Source: Firmicutes bacterium UBA3920 | Lineage (GTDB): Bacteria; Bacillota; Clostridia; Caldicoprobacterales; Xylanivirgaceae | Assembly: GCA_002386065.1 (NCBI GenBank) | Contig: DGES01000026.1 | Location: forward strand, 1-64,000 | Length of the DNA: 64,000 nt | Direction of reading: 5' to 3' | In this document: one piece after another, positions 27,215 through 38,096 of the stretch | Position numbering within the stretch: the stretch's first letter is position 1 | Layout: every line of letters starts with the position of its first letter | Position numbers and translations under genes: made by a program | Notes under the pieces: generated by a model | Told to the model about the DNA's origin: nothing | The model's input: only the letters and a program-made list of their open reading frames with translations | The model's database searches: none

Positions 27215-29872
27215 TTAATCCATCATTTCATCTAATTCTTTCAATCTTTCTATTACTTTAAATAGTATGGATTCATACTCTTTTTTCTTTCTTCTTTCTT
27301 CTTCAACTATATGTTCAGGTGCTTTCTTTACGAAATTCACATTTTCCAGCTTACTTTGAGCCCTTTTGACTTCCTTTTCCAGTCTAGCTTTCTCAGATAA
27401 CAGTCTATCTCTTTCCTTATCAAAATCAATTAAGTCTTCTAATGGTATAAAAATTTGCGCCTTTGATGTAACTGCTGATGCTGTCCCCTTTGGGATCACA
27501 TCTTCGCTACTTTCTATTATTATTTCCCCAATACCTGCAAGTTTCTCAAAATATATTGCACCATTTAAAAGCACATCTTCCCAATCAGGTTGGGAAACAA
27601 TATACATTTTAGCTTTTTTACCCATGGGTACATCCATTTCTGAACGTATATTTCGTATTGCTCTTATTATATCCATTATCTCTTCCATCTTTTCTTCTGC
27701 CTGTATATCTATTTCTTCTGTATCAACAGTGGGCCATTTTGCTATCATTATACTCTCATATTGTACGGGCATATGTTGCCAAATCTCTTCAGTTATAAAA
27801 GGCATAAACGGATGAAGTAGCTTAAGGGTATTGGATAATACATACACTAATGTAGACATTGCTACCTGTCTTGCGTCGTCATCGCTCCCATATAGCCTAG
27901 GTTTAACCAATTCTATATACCAATCGCAAAATTCATCCCAAGTAAAATCATATATCTTTTGAGCTGCTATACCTAATTCAAACTTTTCCATATTATCTGT
28001 AACTTCTTCTACAAGGCGATTATATTTACTTATAATCCATCTATCAGGTAATTCCAGCTTTCGAACAGGTACTGGTTTTAGTTCAATATTGAGATTTTCA
28101 AGATTCATAAGAATAAATCTGGCAGCATTCCAGACCTTATTTGCAAAGTTTCTACAAGCCTCTACTTTTTCCCAACGAAATCTCATGTCATTACCTGGAG
28201 ACGTACCAACAACTAAACTCAATCTCAATGCATCGGCACCATATTTATCAATAACCTCGAGAGGGTCAACACCATTACCCAAAGATTTACTCATTTTCCG
28301 CCCCTCTGAATCCCTTACAATACCATGTATAAACACATATTCAAATGGTATCTCGCCCATGTGAGCAAGTCCAGAAACAATCATTCTTGCTACCCAGAAA
28401 AATATTATGTCATAGCCTGTTACAAGCACATCAGTTGGATAAAAATATTCAAGTTCAGCCGTTTTATCTGGCCAACCTAAGGTTGAAAATGGCCATAAGG
28501 CAGAACTAAACCACGTATCAAGTACATCTTCGTCTTGCTTAAAACTAGAAGCTCCACACTTAGGACAATTTTCTGGTTTAGATCTTGCAACTACCATTTC
28601 ATTGCAATTTTCACAATAATATGCAGGTATTCTATGTCCCCACCATAGTTGCCTTGAAATACACCAATCCTTTATATTTTCCATCCAATTAAAATATATC
28701 TTGCTAAAACGTTCAGGTATAAATTTTATCTTACCTTCTTTAACGACATCAATTGCAGGTTTTGCAAGGGGCGCCATTTTTACAAACCACTGTCTAGAAA
28801 CTATAGGTTCTACAGTGGTGTGGCACCTATAGCAATGACCTACATTATGCTTATGGGCCTCTATTTTATGAAGAAATCCTTGCTCTTTTAAATCTGATAC
28901 TATCTTTTGCCTTGCCTCATATCTATCCATACCCACATATTTACCTGCATTATCATTCATTGTAGCACTATCATCCATTATACGTATTTGAGGCAAATTA
29001 TGGCGCAATCCTATTTCAAAGTCATTTGGGTCATGAGCCGGAGTTATCTTAACCACACCTGTACCAAACTCCCTATCTACATAGCTATCTGCTATTATAG
29101 GTATTTCTCTATTTACAAGAGGAAGCAGAATTTTTTTACCTATTAGATGAGAGTATCTTTCATCATCTGGATGTACAGCAACTGCCGTATCTCCAAGCAT
29201 TGTCTCTGGACGGGTGGTAGCAATTATAACACTTTCATTAGAATCTATAATTGGATATTTTATATACCAAAAATATCCATTATCTTCCTCATATTCTACC
29301 TCCGCATCTGAAAGAGCTGTTTGACAATCGGGGCACCAATTTATTATCCTATCTCCTCTATATATAAGCCCTTCTTCATAAAATCTTACAAATACTTCTG
29401 TTACAGCCCTACTACAACCTTCATCCATGGTAAATCTCTCTCTAGACCAATCACAAGAAGAACCTAACTTTTTAAGCTGTTCTACTATTCGACCACCATA
29501 TTGCTCCTTCCATTTCCAAGCCCTTTCCAAGAAAGCTTCTCTTCCAAGATCGTGTTTTGTAAGACCTTCTTTTTTTAGTTCTTCTATTATTTTTACCTCA
29601 GTAGCTATACTGGCATGATCTGTCCCTGGTAACCAAAGAGCAGCATACCCTTCCATACGCCTCCACCTTATTAGAATATCTTGAAGTGTGTTATCAAGGG
29701 CATGTCCCATATGCAATTGGCCTGTTATATTAGGCGGCGGCATCACTATACAATATGGGTCTTTTTCTTCATCTACTTCTGCTTTAAAATAATCATTTTT
29801 CATCCACATATCGTAAATTCTATCTTCAACTTTACTAGGATCATATGTCTTGGCAATTAATTTATTTGACAT
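27215..29872 (-). CDS. valS: Valyl-tRNA synthetase
   Basis: This 885-residue class I aminoacyl-tRNA synthetase has the HIGH-type signature [15 protein letters not shown] (about 45-59) and KMSKS at about 520. The CP1 editing domain lies between them ([13 protein letters not shown]). A zinc-ribbon-like pair CENC/CPKC is near 413-432. A C-terminal tRNA-binding coiled coil ends the protein ([17 protein letters not shown]). Length is normal. Expression is governed by a valine-specific T-box leader and folC follows. Confidence 0.98.
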   Translation of the reverse strand: MSNKLIAKTYDPSKVEDRIYDMWMKNDYFKAEVDEEKDPYCIVMPPPNITGQLHMGHALDNTLQDILIRWRRMEGYAALWLPGTDHASIATEVKIIEELKKEGLTKHDLGREAFLERAWKWKEQYGGRIVEQLKKLGSSCDWSRERFTMDEGCSRAVTEVFVRFYEEGLIYRGDRIINWCPDCQTALSDAEVEYEEDNGYFWYIKYPIIDSNESVIIATTRPETMLGDTAVAVHPDDERYSHLIGKKILLPLVNREIPIIADSYVDREFGTGVVKITPAHDPNDFEIGLRHNLPQIRIMDDSATMNDNAGKYVGMDRYEARQKIVSDLKEQGFLHKIEAHKHNVGHCYRCHTTVEPIVSRQWFVKMAPLAKPAIDVVKEGKIKFIPERFSKIYFNWMENIKDWCISRQLWWGHRIPAYYCENCNEMVVARSKPENCPKCGASSFKQDEDVLDTWFSSALWPFSTLGWPDKTAELEYFYPTDVLVTGYDIIFFWVARMIVSGLAHMGEIPFEYVFIHGIVRDSEGRKMSKSLGNGVDPLEVIDKYGADALRLSLVVGTSPGNDMRFRWEKVEACRNFANKVWNAARFILMNLENLNIELKPVPVRKLELPDRWIISKYNRLVEEVTDNMEKFELGIAAQKIYDFTWDEFCDWYIELVKPRLYGSDDDARQVAMSTLVYVLSNTLKLLHPFMPFITEEIWQHMPVQYESIMIAKWPTVDTEEIDIQAEEKMEEIMDIIRAIRNIRSEMDVPMGKKAKMYIVSQPDWEDVLLNGAIYFEKLAGIGEIIIESSEDVIPKGTASAVTSKAQIFIPLEDLIDFDKERDRLLSEKARLEKEVKRAQSKLENVNFVKKAPEHIVEEERRKKKEYESILFKVIERLKELDEMMD

Positions 29873-30091
29873 AGTTTTAACCTCCCATTTTATTTTTAAA
29901 GTAACCTATTCCCAACTTGAATGTGAAAACTACTATTTTTAAAAATAACACTATTTTCTTTAACTCATGAAAAAATAGTACAATATCATTCCAACCGTAT
30001 ATATTAATCTATAACCTATGAATACTACAATCTATTTCCATCATTCATTATCTAAAAAACGCCCTATTATAAAAAAATTCCATAAAATAAT

Positions 30092-30124
30092 AAAAACCTC
30101 CATCCCTATTAAAGGACGAAGGAC
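30092..30124 (-). terminator. T-box-controlled terminator before valS
   Basis: On the minus strand CCTTCGTCC pairs with GGGATGGAGG and is followed by TTTTTATT. The 5' arm adjoins the antiterminator. Confidence 0.85.
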
Positions 30125-30335
30125 TTCTCTTCGCGGTACCACCCTAATTTCTACAATAGGCATCCTATTGTAGACTCTCAAATACCATATCGATGGCAAT
30201 CGCTTGACCTACTGCCATTCAGTCAAGTAACTCAGAAGCGACATTCCACTTACTTAATACTTGAGAAACCTCTCAGCCCATGGGATTCTCTCTCTTTTAA
30301 TATGTAAAGTGTACTCCTCTTCTTCATAGTTAAAA
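30092..30335 (-). promoter_or_regulatory. T-box leader of valS, specifier GTC (valine)
   Basis: The conserved antiterminator AGGGTGGTACCGCG is at about 30132-30146. Stem I has GAAGAGGAGTACA on the left and AATGTCGCTTCTGAG on the right; GAAG pairs with CTTC, leaving GTC followed by G as specifier. This matches the encoded enzyme. Uncharged tRNA-Val should stabilise the antiterminator and allow valS-folC transcription. Confidence 0.95.
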
Positions 30336-30415
30336 TCATATTATTTTATCAATCTATATTGACACTTAACAACTATTATTTATCAAGTTAAACAACTCTA
30401 TACAACATTTATATG

Positions 30416-30492
30416 TGGTCGGGGTGACAGGACTTGAACCTGCGACCTTCTCGTCCCGAACGAGACGCGCTACCAAGCTGCGCTACACCCCG
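30416..30492 (-). tRNA. tRNA-Pro (anticodon CGG)
   Basis: The acceptor is CGGGGTG/CACCCCG. The anticodon stem TCTCG/CGAGA has loop TTCGGGA, anticodon CGG. The T loop is TTCAAGT and CCA is encoded. It reads CCG only and lies downstream of tRNA-Thr on the same strand. Confidence 0.95.
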
Positions 30493-30497
30493 GCAAT

Positions 30498-30573
30498 TGG
30501 AGCCAACAAAGGGACTCGAACCCTTGACCTGCAGTTTACGAAACTGCTGCTCTACCAACTGAGCTATGTTGGC
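30498..30573 (-). tRNA. tRNA-Thr (anticodon CGT)
   Basis: The acceptor is GCCAACA/TGTTGGC and the D stem GCTC/GAGC. The anticodon stem GCAGT/ACTGC has loop TTCGTAA, anticodon CGT. The T arm is AAGGG-TTCGAGT-CCCTT, and CCA is encoded. It reads ACG only. Only five bases separate it from tRNA-Pro. Confidence 0.95.
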
Positions 30574-30833
30574 ATTATTATTGAATCCGGTAATAGATTA
30601 TACCATATTTCAAGCTGGTTGTCATCCATTTTTAAATTTTATAACTATTATTAGGATAAAAAATTGAGTTCCCACATTTTTTATAAAACCATCATGAAGC
30701 ATTATAAGTTAATCCGTTCTACAAACTTATAAATTTTTGTTTTATCTTTTGTGGAAACTCAAAAATCAAAAAAATAATGAAATTAGCCTTAAAAACGCAA
30801 AATAAAACTAAAATTCGAAATAATTCCTGAACT

Positions 30834-31502
30834 TTATTGGAAATAGGCTACAGTCTTTTCTCTATCTTTCTCTGTCTCCACTAATTGAGGCAACAGATAT
30901 ATGGAAAAATATAAAACTCCAGATAATACAATAGCCCATATAACATCTAATACTGAGTGTTGCTTTATTAATACCGTAGATGCACATATAAAGAGCATAA
31001 TACCTAATGAAGTAAATCTTAAGATTCGATTTTCTTTAAACGGCTCATATCTAATGAGAGCAATATGTATTGCAATAGAGTTTAACACGTGTATACTAGG
31101 GGCTACATTAGTGGGAGTATCTTTTTCATATATATTCTTAATGGCTTTTGAAAAGATATCATCAGCAGTAATAACAGGGCGAAGATTCTGTCCATTAGGT
31201 AAAACTGTATATACAGTATAACATATAACCATGCCAATAAATATAAATAAAAATAATCTATAATAATCTTTTTTAGATACAAAACCTAGATATATAAATC
31301 CAAAAGCCATATATATATACCAAAATAGATATGGTACTACAAATTCTTTAACAAATGGAATCTTAAGGTCTATTGGCGAAAACATAATATATTTAGGTAC
31401 AACTGTCTTCTCGCAATATATAAACCATATATATAATATTCTAAAGAGGATAAGCAATAGAAAATGTCTGTATTGTTCCCATATTTTTTTCAAGACAATC
31501 AC
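30834..31502 (-). CDS. PAP2-superfamily membrane phosphatase
   Basis: This 222-residue polytopic membrane protein has five to six helices. The PAP2 catalytic motifs are visible as APSIHVLNS (about 135-143) and IKQHSVLDVIWA (about 181-192). The first KxxxxxxRP motif is loosely represented near NLRPVITADD. This pattern matches the PAP2_3 subgroup, which acts on lipid phosphates or inositol-phospholipids. Substrate unknown. It is divergent from the SpoIID-like gene. Confidence 0.85.
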   Translation of the reverse strand: MIVLKKIWEQYRHFLLLILFRILYIWFIYCEKTVVPKYIMFSPIDLKIPFVKEFVVPYLFWYIYMAFGFIYLGFVSKKDYYRLFLFIFIGMVICYTVYTVLPNGQNLRPVITADDIFSKAIKNIYEKDTPTNVAPSIHVLNSIAIHIALIRYEPFKENRILRFTSLGIMLFICASTVLIKQHSVLDVIWAIVLSGVLYFSIYLLPQLVETEKDREKTVAYFQ

Positions 31503-31700
31503 CTCCTAATTTTTTAATTAATTGCTACATCATAATCCTGCATCTCCCAGATATTTTATAACCTTTGTTTTAAAATTTTGTTAATTTATCCTTACATTTT
31601 TATAACAACTTATATAATAATTTATATTCTTTGGCATACTTGTAAAAAATCATAGTATATTTTAAAATAAAGGTATGCCTTAATATATGGAGGGTAAAGC

Positions 31701-33866
31701 ATGAACACCAAAAAATTTGTTTTACTTTTATGTCTCACCATAACGATAATATTGTTTCTTTTCAAAATATATTGGATAAAAACTGACCGTGCTAAAGAAA
31801 AAATTAGTCTTTTTTTTAATGCAGTTTTAAGCAAAGATGATATGTCATATGAAGAACATATACACCCACATTATGAAGGAAATCTAGAACTCATCAACTT
31901 TTTATATGAAAATAGAGACTATATAACATATGATATTATGTCAACTAAAATAATTAATACAAGGGAATATAAAGTATTAGTTACTCTCCAGTATAAAAAT
32001 AATAATATTCCCTTGACTTTTATAGTTGAAAAATTTAATAAAAAATTGTGCATCAGTCATATACCCAATTATAAATTTATACCTGCTGCCCTATTTCTAG
32101 AGAAAGACAATCATAATATAACTGTAGATATTCAAGGGAAAAAAGTATCTTATATATGTAAATATCCCTTCTCTACAGAAAAATGGACTCCTATATCCCT
32201 ACATATAATAGATAATTATATATTCTATCATGAAATATTAGAAATGCATAATGTATCAAAAGTGCTTCAAAGAAATTATGAGGTTATTGAAGATATATAT
32301 GTAGGAAACATACAAGTAGTTAAAAATATACCCATCTATATGAGTGGAAATGATGAAGTTATCTATTCCAATTATGACAATATACCCATTGGTACAGAAA
32401 ATATATACATATATTCCGATGATAACAACATAGGACAGTTAGCCATATTAGATCGTCAAAAACTACCTAAAAATAAAATAAGGGTACTCTTAAATGACTC
32501 ATCATATAAAAACAAATATCATGAACAAATCAGTCTTATACTTGGTACTTCATGCATAATAAAAGAATATAGTGGTGTCGTACCACAAAAATTTCATTTT
32601 GAAGAAGGTGATGAACTTCTATTCAAAACAGGCAGTAACGGTATTGACTTGTACTATAAAGGAAACATACTTTCTACAACTTCTCGTAGATGGCATATAG
32701 AGGGAAATGATGATAATATCTTTTATATAAAAGATATTAAAAGAGAATTTAGCAAACATTTAGATAAAGGTACCTGCTATAAAGGGAACTTAGAAATAGC
32801 AATAGGGGTAGAAGGCCTAATTTTAATAAACGAGCTAGATATAGAAAAATACCTATATTCCGTTGTAACAAGTGAAATGCCTGTTGCTTTTGGATTAGAA
32901 GCACTCAAAGTACAAGCCATAGTTGCACGAGCATATGCCGTAGCTGCTATAAATCGCTCCGGTTTTGCCATATATGGTGCCCATCTAGATGATAGTACAG
33001 CAAGTCAAATGTATAATAATATAGAAGAGAGTCCTATAGCTATAGAAGCAGTAAATAGCACATGTGGATTAGTTCCATTTTTTGAAGATGAAATAGCAGA
33101 CACCCGTTTTTTTTCGACTTCATGTGGTTATACAGCTGAATATAGTGAAGTATGGAGCGATAGCGAAGGTAAATTCCCAGGGATTCAAAAACCTTATCTT
33201 CGAGCAAAGCCTCAATACATAGGTGATAGTCCAAGCCTTCACAATGAAGAAAACTTTAGAGCTTTTATAGATAATATAAATAATACATCATTCGATCGAT
33301 TCTCTCCTATGTTTCGATGGTCAGTAAAATTTTCAAGGGAACAGTTGGAAAACTCAATAGCCTATAATCTCCCCATTGTTCAAGAGGAAGATCCTAATTT
33401 TATACTCACCTTCGTAGGCGATAATAAATATGAATATGAGACAATACCTGATGACATTGGTAAACTCTTAAATATAACCGTTACCAAACGAGGACAAGGT
33501 GGTAATATAATGGAGCTTGAAATATCTACTACAAGTGGTATCTACAAAGTAAAAAAAGAACTCAATATAAGAAATGTAATAAAACCAATAGATTATATAG
33601 ATAAAAACCCAGTAGAATTGAAATGTCATGATGGAACCATAAGAGAAAATTTCCCTCTGCTTCCAAGTGCCTTTGCATATATAGATATTGAGCGAGATAC
33701 TGATGGAAATATAACCTACATAACAGTTGTAGGAGGAGGTTATGGACATGGAGTAGGTATGAGTCAATATGGGACTTATGGACTCTGCCTACTCGGGAAA
33801 AATTATATAGAGATACTTGAACACTATTATCCAGAATGTGAATTGAAAAAATATAATCTTAACTAA
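31701..33866 (+). CDS. SpoIID/LytB-domain protein
   Basis: This 721-residue exported or membrane-anchored protein has a single N-terminal helix (about 6-24). The first 330 residues are a poorly conserved region. The SpoIID/LytB domain follows: ELDIEKYLYSVVTSEMPVAFGLEALKVQAI at about 376-405, AASQMYN-type substrate motif as DDSTASQMYN, CGYTAEYSEVWSD, and the end GGYGHGVGMSQYGTYGL. SpoIID is a lytic transglycosylase acting on peptidoglycan in engulfment; shorter relatives modulate amidases. It is much longer than SpoIID (about 340) and therefore a distinct paralogue. It overlaps none of the neighbours; the CCA-adding enzyme gene follows at 14 bases. Confidence 0.92.
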   Translation: MNTKKFVLLLCLTITIILFLFKIYWIKTDRAKEKISLFFNAVLSKDDMSYEEHIHPHYEGNLELINFLYENRDYITYDIMSTKIINTREYKVLVTLQYKNNNIPLTFIVEKFNKKLCISHIPNYKFIPAALFLEKDNHNITVDIQGKKVSYICKYPFSTEKWTPISLHIIDNYIFYHEILEMHNVSKVLQRNYEVIEDIYVGNIQVVKNIPIYMSGNDEVIYSNYDNIPIGTENIYIYSDDNNIGQLAILDRQKLPKNKIRVLLNDSSYKNKYHEQISLILGTSCIIKEYSGVVPQKFHFEEGDELLFKTGSNGIDLYYKGNILSTTSRRWHIEGNDDNIFYIKDIKREFSKHLDKGTCYKGNLEIAIGVEGLILINELDIEKYLYSVVTSEMPVAFGLEALKVQAIVARAYAVAAINRSGFAIYGAHLDDSTASQMYNNIEESPIAIEAVNSTCGLVPFFEDEIADTRFFSTSCGYTAEYSEVWSDSEGKFPGIQKPYLRAKPQYIGDSPSLHNEENFRAFIDNINNTSFDRFSPMFRWSVKFSREQLENSIAYNLPIVQEEDPNFILTFVGDNKYEYETIPDDIGKLLNITVTKRGQGGNIMELEISTTSGIYKVKKELNIRNVIKPIDYIDKNPVELKCHDGTIRENFPLLPSAFAYIDIERDTDGNITYITVVGGGYGHGVGMSQYGTYGLCLLGKNYIEILEHYYPECELKKYNLN

Positions 33867-33880
33867 CGGAGATGATAAAC

Positions 33881-35149
33881 ATGAATATAGATGCAATTCC
33901 AACTGAGGTTACAACTGTATTGAAACGTATTATGGATAAAGGACACGAAGCATATATCGTAGGGGGTGCCCTTAGAGATTATATATTGAATAGACCTATA
34001 CAAGACTGGGATATTGCCACTTCCCTCCTGCCAAATGAGATCGAGGCTACATTTAATGATGTTCATAAAGTAATAGTTGGAAAACGATTCGGCACAATAC
34101 AAGTTTTCATAGACAATACTCCCATTGAGATAACAACCTATCGCACAGAAGAATGCTATAGGGACTTTCGTCATCCAAGTAATGTGAATTTTACAACAAA
34201 TATATATGAAGATCTTAAGAGGCGAGATTTCACCATGAATTCCCTAGCCTTTAATCCATTACTAGATAGAAAATCTTTTGTAGATCCATATGGAGGCTAT
34301 CAAGATATTAAGAATAAGATTATAAGAACAGTAGGTAATCCCAATGAGAGATTTTTTGAAGATCCTCTGCGTATGATGCGAGCAATACGATTCGCATCTC
34401 AACTGGGATTTAATATAGATAAAGACACTCTATCTGCCATAGATAACAATAGCAAACTCATAAAAAATATATCAGCAGAACGAATAAAAGAAGAATTAGA
34501 ACAGATATTGTTAGGCGAATTTACAAGCAAAGCCATTATTCTACTATATTCGTTGGGTATTCAAGAACATATTATACCTGAATCTAGAATCCTGATTGAT
34601 CAGTCATATATGGAATATATAGCCTCTTATATTGACAAGTGTTCCTATAATATTGTTGAAAGACTATGTATGTTTCTAATATGGACTACTAAATTAGAAG
34701 ATAGAAAGACTATTATAAATAAAATTCTCAAGCGACTGAAATATGACAACCAAACAAGACAAGATGTAATAAATATATTATCTACTTTAGATACACCCAT
34801 AAATTATGATTTAGCACCATATTTTATAAGGAAGACAATGGCAAGTATTGGCGTTAAAAATACTATCACAATGCTCAATTTGAAGGAATTGCTAGAATGC
34901 CAATCTAATAATATAAGTAAATTGAAAAAAATAGCTTTTATCATACTCAAAGAAAATCACCCTATATCGAGATCTCAACTTGAGATAAATGGACATGATA
35001 TAATGAAATTGGGTATAGGCGTTAAAGATGAACGTCAAATAGGGCAAGCACTGAATATGGTATATGATTGGGTACTTATGGAGCCTACGTTAAATGACCG
35101 TAATATACTTATTGAAAAATTAAAAAGACATTATAAAGATAAAAAATGA
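33881..35149 (+). CDS. cca: CCA tRNA nucleotidyltransferase / poly(A) polymerase family
   Basis: This protein of about 422 residues adds or repairs the 3' CCA of tRNAs. The nucleotidyltransferase core shows AYIVGGALRDYIL (about 23-35) and QDWDIATS with the two catalytic Asp residues (about 39-46). The flexible loop RRDFTMNSLAF and the BB/A-type ERIKEELEQILL motif are also present. A degenerate HD-like C-terminal region is present without an obvious HD pair. ATG 33881 is chosen because CGGAG sits 10 bases upstream; ATG 33872 would overlap that site. All tRNAs in this window already encode CCA, so here it would mainly act in repair. Confidence 0.94.
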   Translation: MNIDAIPTEVTTVLKRIMDKGHEAYIVGGALRDYILNRPIQDWDIATSLLPNEIEATFNDVHKVIVGKRFGTIQVFIDNTPIEITTYRTEECYRDFRHPSNVNFTTNIYEDLKRRDFTMNSLAFNPLLDRKSFVDPYGGYQDIKNKIIRTVGNPNERFFEDPLRMMRAIRFASQLGFNIDKDTLSAIDNNSKLIKNISAERIKEELEQILLGEFTSKAIILLYSLGIQEHIIPESRILIDQSYMEYIASYIDKCSYNIVERLCMFLIWTTKLEDRKTIINKILKRLKYDNQTRQDVINILSTLDTPINYDLAPYFIRKTMASIGVKNTITMLNLKELLECQSNNISKLKKIAFIILKENHPISRSQLEINGHDIMKLGIGVKDERQIGQALNMVYDWVLMEPTLNDRNILIEKLKRHYKDKK

Positions 35150-35166
35150 TTCTATTCTTTAAGAAT

Positions 35167-36201
35167 TTAATCTCTTGTAGTTACAGGAAATAGAGCCATA
35201 TATGTTATAAATATCAACCCAATAATACCTAGTATTGGATAAAATATAGAAACTATATTTGAAAATCCAAACTTTGCAAATAGTGAAATTATAATGATCA
35301 TACATATGAAAACCACATTTTGCAGATAGCTTGGTACGAATCTTTCTAAAATTGAAGTTATTGAAAATAGATTAGCAATAAGCGTAGTAAATATGGCACC
35401 CCACAACATAAGCACATAACACCATCCAAATATAGGATTCACTGTCTTGGCAATATCTAGGAGAGGCATCTCCCTTAGAGATATATGGGGCATATATGCA
35501 AAAATACAATAGTTAGATATAAATAGCATAATCCCTATCACTAGTCCTCCAATATAGCCTCCCCGTCTAGATATAAAACTGTTTTCAATTCTATTCCCTA
35601 AGGGTGCCATTACACCTATACATAATATTGTATTATACGATGTATATATAAGAGATGACTTAAGAGAGTTAAATAAGGATTTTAATGATATCATACTGCA
35701 GTTATGTAAATTTACAGGAAATTCTATATGATATACAAACAATATAATGTCAAACAAAAGTATCATAGGTATTATAATTATATTTGCATTTAAAAGACCG
35801 TCTAACCCATTTATTATGGCCAATACTGCAAATCCTGCTGTTATTAATATGCACAGCCAATAATATTTACTAAACAAAGCGCCGGCGCCGGCAAACATTG
35901 CAACAGATATAATCACATATACTATGAACAGATATATATCAACAAATGGTGCCAGTCCTTTAAATATATCCTTAATCATATCACCATAACAGTTGACATT
36001 AAGTTTCCGTCCTAGTACTAATATATTACTACCAATACACATAAATAACATAGTAGATATCAATAGCGACACATAAGATATTTTCCCATAATTTGTAAAA
36101 AATATGCATATTTCACGCCCTGATGCAAAGCCGGCACCTATAACAGTCCCTATATATGTGGATGCAACCTTAATGACATATTTAGATTTCTCCCTATCCA
36201 T
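35167..36201 (-). CDS. YkvI-family membrane protein
   Basis: This 344-residue protein has about ten hydrophobic segments. The N-terminal signature STYIGTVIGAGFASGREICIFF (about 14-35) is characteristic of the YkvI family, distantly related to LeuT-type sodium symporters. Substrate unknown. It starts at an ATG whose ribosome site GGGGGG lies within one arm of an inverted repeat (36213-36260), so translation may be structure-dependent. It converges with cca. Confidence 0.85.
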   Translation of the reverse strand: MDREKSKYVIKVASTYIGTVIGAGFASGREICIFFTNYGKISYVSLLISTMLFMCIGSNILVLGRKLNVNCYGDMIKDIFKGLAPFVDIYLFIVYVIISVAMFAGAGALFSKYYWLCILITAGFAVLAIINGLDGLLNANIIIIPMILLFDIILFVYHIEFPVNLHNCSMISLKSLFNSLKSSLIYTSYNTILCIGVMAPLGNRIENSFISRRGGYIGGLVIGIMLFISNYCIFAYMPHISLREMPLLDIAKTVNPIFGWCYVLMLWGAIFTTLIANLFSITSILERFVPSYLQNVVFICMIIIISLFAKFGFSNIVSIFYPILGIIGLIFITYMALFPVTTRD

Positions 36202-36212
36202 ATATAATATTA

Positions 36213-36260
36213 CCCCCCTTTGAATATTGAAATACTATTAACAGAATATTCAAAAGGGGG
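36213..36260 (-). promoter_or_regulatory. Inverted repeat covering the ribosome site of the YkvI gene
   Basis: The arms at 36213-36228 and 36245-36260 pair over about 15 bases with one bulged A and a 16-base loop. No T run follows on either strand, so it is a poor terminator. The 3' arm in the minus-strand RNA includes the GGGGGG ribosome site. Confidence 0.6.
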
Positions 36261-36302
36261 CTTCATCATACATCTTATAATTAATTCTTACAGCATGCTT
36301 TC

Positions 36303-38015
36303 CTATATCTCTATAATCTTCTCCAGTTTTTTAAGATTATTATTTATACTATTTGGAGTTATATTATAAAGTCTAGCTAATTCATTTTTACTCACATCTA
36401 TATCATGTTGCGTACAATAATAATATTCCAAAGTAGCAGCCCAAGTTTCAATTTTATATATTCTTGGAAGTCTATCTGGATATAGCGATTTTATAAACCT
36501 TGACCATATCTCCTCTATATAATCTTCATATCCTGTTTCATATCTCTCTGCCATAGTTTCTATAGTAAACTCAAAAACCTTCTTATATTTACTAGGAAGC
36601 TCTATCTTGTTTAAATCAATTATACTCACCTTTACTTCCACAACACTATCATTTATATACGCAACATATGGTTCTTTCGCATCCATACGCTTTAAATATG
36701 CTAAAGCTTCTCTTTTTTGCTCATCTTTTTCATTCCTCTTTAGTATATAATTCCTCAAAAAATTCTCAGCTTTACCATCTTTAAAGTTAGATACTGTAGC
36801 AAGAATCGCCCTTTTTATTATATCATCATTTAAAGCAATTCCCCAGTTAAAAAGATTGTATATAGTATCATCCTCTAACCATCTTTGCCTTTGTTCCTCA
36901 GAGGGCATATTGATGTATTCATTTATCCGCTTAACCCTATTTACCATTTCATCATAGGGAACCTGGTAGTTATAAGATATCTCCTTAATTTCTCTTTGAC
37001 CCTTCAATACTTGAAGAGTATAACGTCTATAATACGCACTTATAGTATTCCTAGGAGAGATCTTACTTACTTTGTCCCAATATGATAGAGCTTCACTATA
37101 GCGTTTTAAATTAAAAGATGCAACTGCGATATAATGTAGAACTCTAACGTCATATGGCTTATACTGAAGAAGTAACTTCAAATATCTATAAGCTTCACTA
37201 TGCCTTTTAAGTTCACATAGTGTAACAGCGATTTTGTGTATATCTTCTCCATCAGTAATAGACATATCCATAAGGCCTTGTATATAATCTTCAGCTCTCT
37301 CCAATTCTCCATTTTCGTGTAAGAAAAGGGCCATATTACAAAGTGCATGTACATTTAAAGGAAAATCTTCTAACATTTTTAAAGTAGTATCAATTGCATT
37401 ATCCAAATCGCCTATACAAAAATATGCTAGAGCAAGGTTGTTCCTTGCAAATACCATAGAAGGATCACGCTTTACCACTTTTTTTAGTTGCTTTATTGCC
37501 TTTTTATACTCGCCCCGATCCATGAATATTTTACCTTTATTAGCCATATCATATAGTTGTTCATCTTCTAAATCTATATCCTCTAATGCTTGAAAAAAGA
37601 ATTCTTCATCTTGTAGTATGGCAAGTAGATATCTAGCATCTTCTGAGTATATTCCATTATTATCAACCTGAAGATATTTGTCAAAACATTCTTCGGCCTT
37701 ATTAAAATCCTGCAACCCTAAAAAATTACATCCTAACCCAAAGTAACAATCAGAAAGTACCTTTTTTCTGCGAAGCATCGAAAATAATATCTTATTAGAC
37801 TCTTCAAAATAGTTCATCTCCGTAAACGTATCTGCCAAGTCCAACATATAATTAAGATTATCCGGGTCTTTCTCCACAGCTTTTCTGTAAAAGTTTAGAG
37901 CATCTATATATTGATTATTCTCCTCATATTTTTTTGCTTTTCTATAAAAAAATTCACCATCTTGGTCAAATGGTATAATTTTCCCCTTAGCCTTTGCAAA
38001 TAATTCTCTAGTCAT
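36303..38015 (-). CDS. Tetratricopeptide-repeat protein with C-terminal HTH
   Basis: This 570-residue cytoplasmic protein has at least seven TPR-like units in the first 340 residues (for example YIDALNFYRKAVEKDPDNLNYMLDLADTF near 37-65). The last about 60 residues are predicted as a helix-turn-helix (KNELARLYNITPNSINNNLKKLEKII). The TPR array suggests protein binding and the tail suggests DNA binding, perhaps a sensor-regulator, but no family name is recognised. The hslO gene ends 81 bases upstream on the same strand. Confidence 0.85.
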   Translation of the reverse strand: MTRELFAKAKGKIIPFDQDGEFFYRKAKKYEENNQYIDALNFYRKAVEKDPDNLNYMLDLADTFTEMNYFEESNKILFSMLRRKKVLSDCYFGLGCNFLGLQDFNKAEECFDKYLQVDNNGIYSEDARYLLAILQDEEFFFQALEDIDLEDEQLYDMANKGKIFMDRGEYKKAIKQLKKVVKRDPSMVFARNNLALAYFCIGDLDNAIDTTLKMLEDFPLNVHALCNMALFLHENGELERAEDYIQGLMDMSITDGEDIHKIAVTLCELKRHSEAYRYLKLLLQYKPYDVRVLHYIAVASFNLKRYSEALSYWDKVSKISPRNTISAYYRRYTLQVLKGQREIKEISYNYQVPYDEMVNRVKRINEYINMPSEEQRQRWLEDDTIYNLFNWGIALNDDIIKRAILATVSNFKDGKAENFLRNYILKRNEKDEQKREALAYLKRMDAKEPYVAYINDSVVEVKVSIIDLNKIELPSKYKKVFEFTIETMAERYETGYEDYIEEIWSRFIKSLYPDRLPRIYKIETWAATLEYYYCTQHDIDVSKNELARLYNITPNSINNNLKKLEKIIEI

Positions 38016-38096
38016 ATCATTCTCCTAATTCTATAAATTTTTGCAAGGGTTAAGCTCCATGCCTCTCTTAAGGTATGATTATAACATAAAATCAAT

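Noticed and set aside
35879..35892. GC-rich palindromes of the type GCCGGCGCCGGC (also near 5531, 12949, 43267)
   Set aside because: All fall within coding sequence at Gly/Ala codons and share no spacing or context, so I do not treat them as a repeat family.
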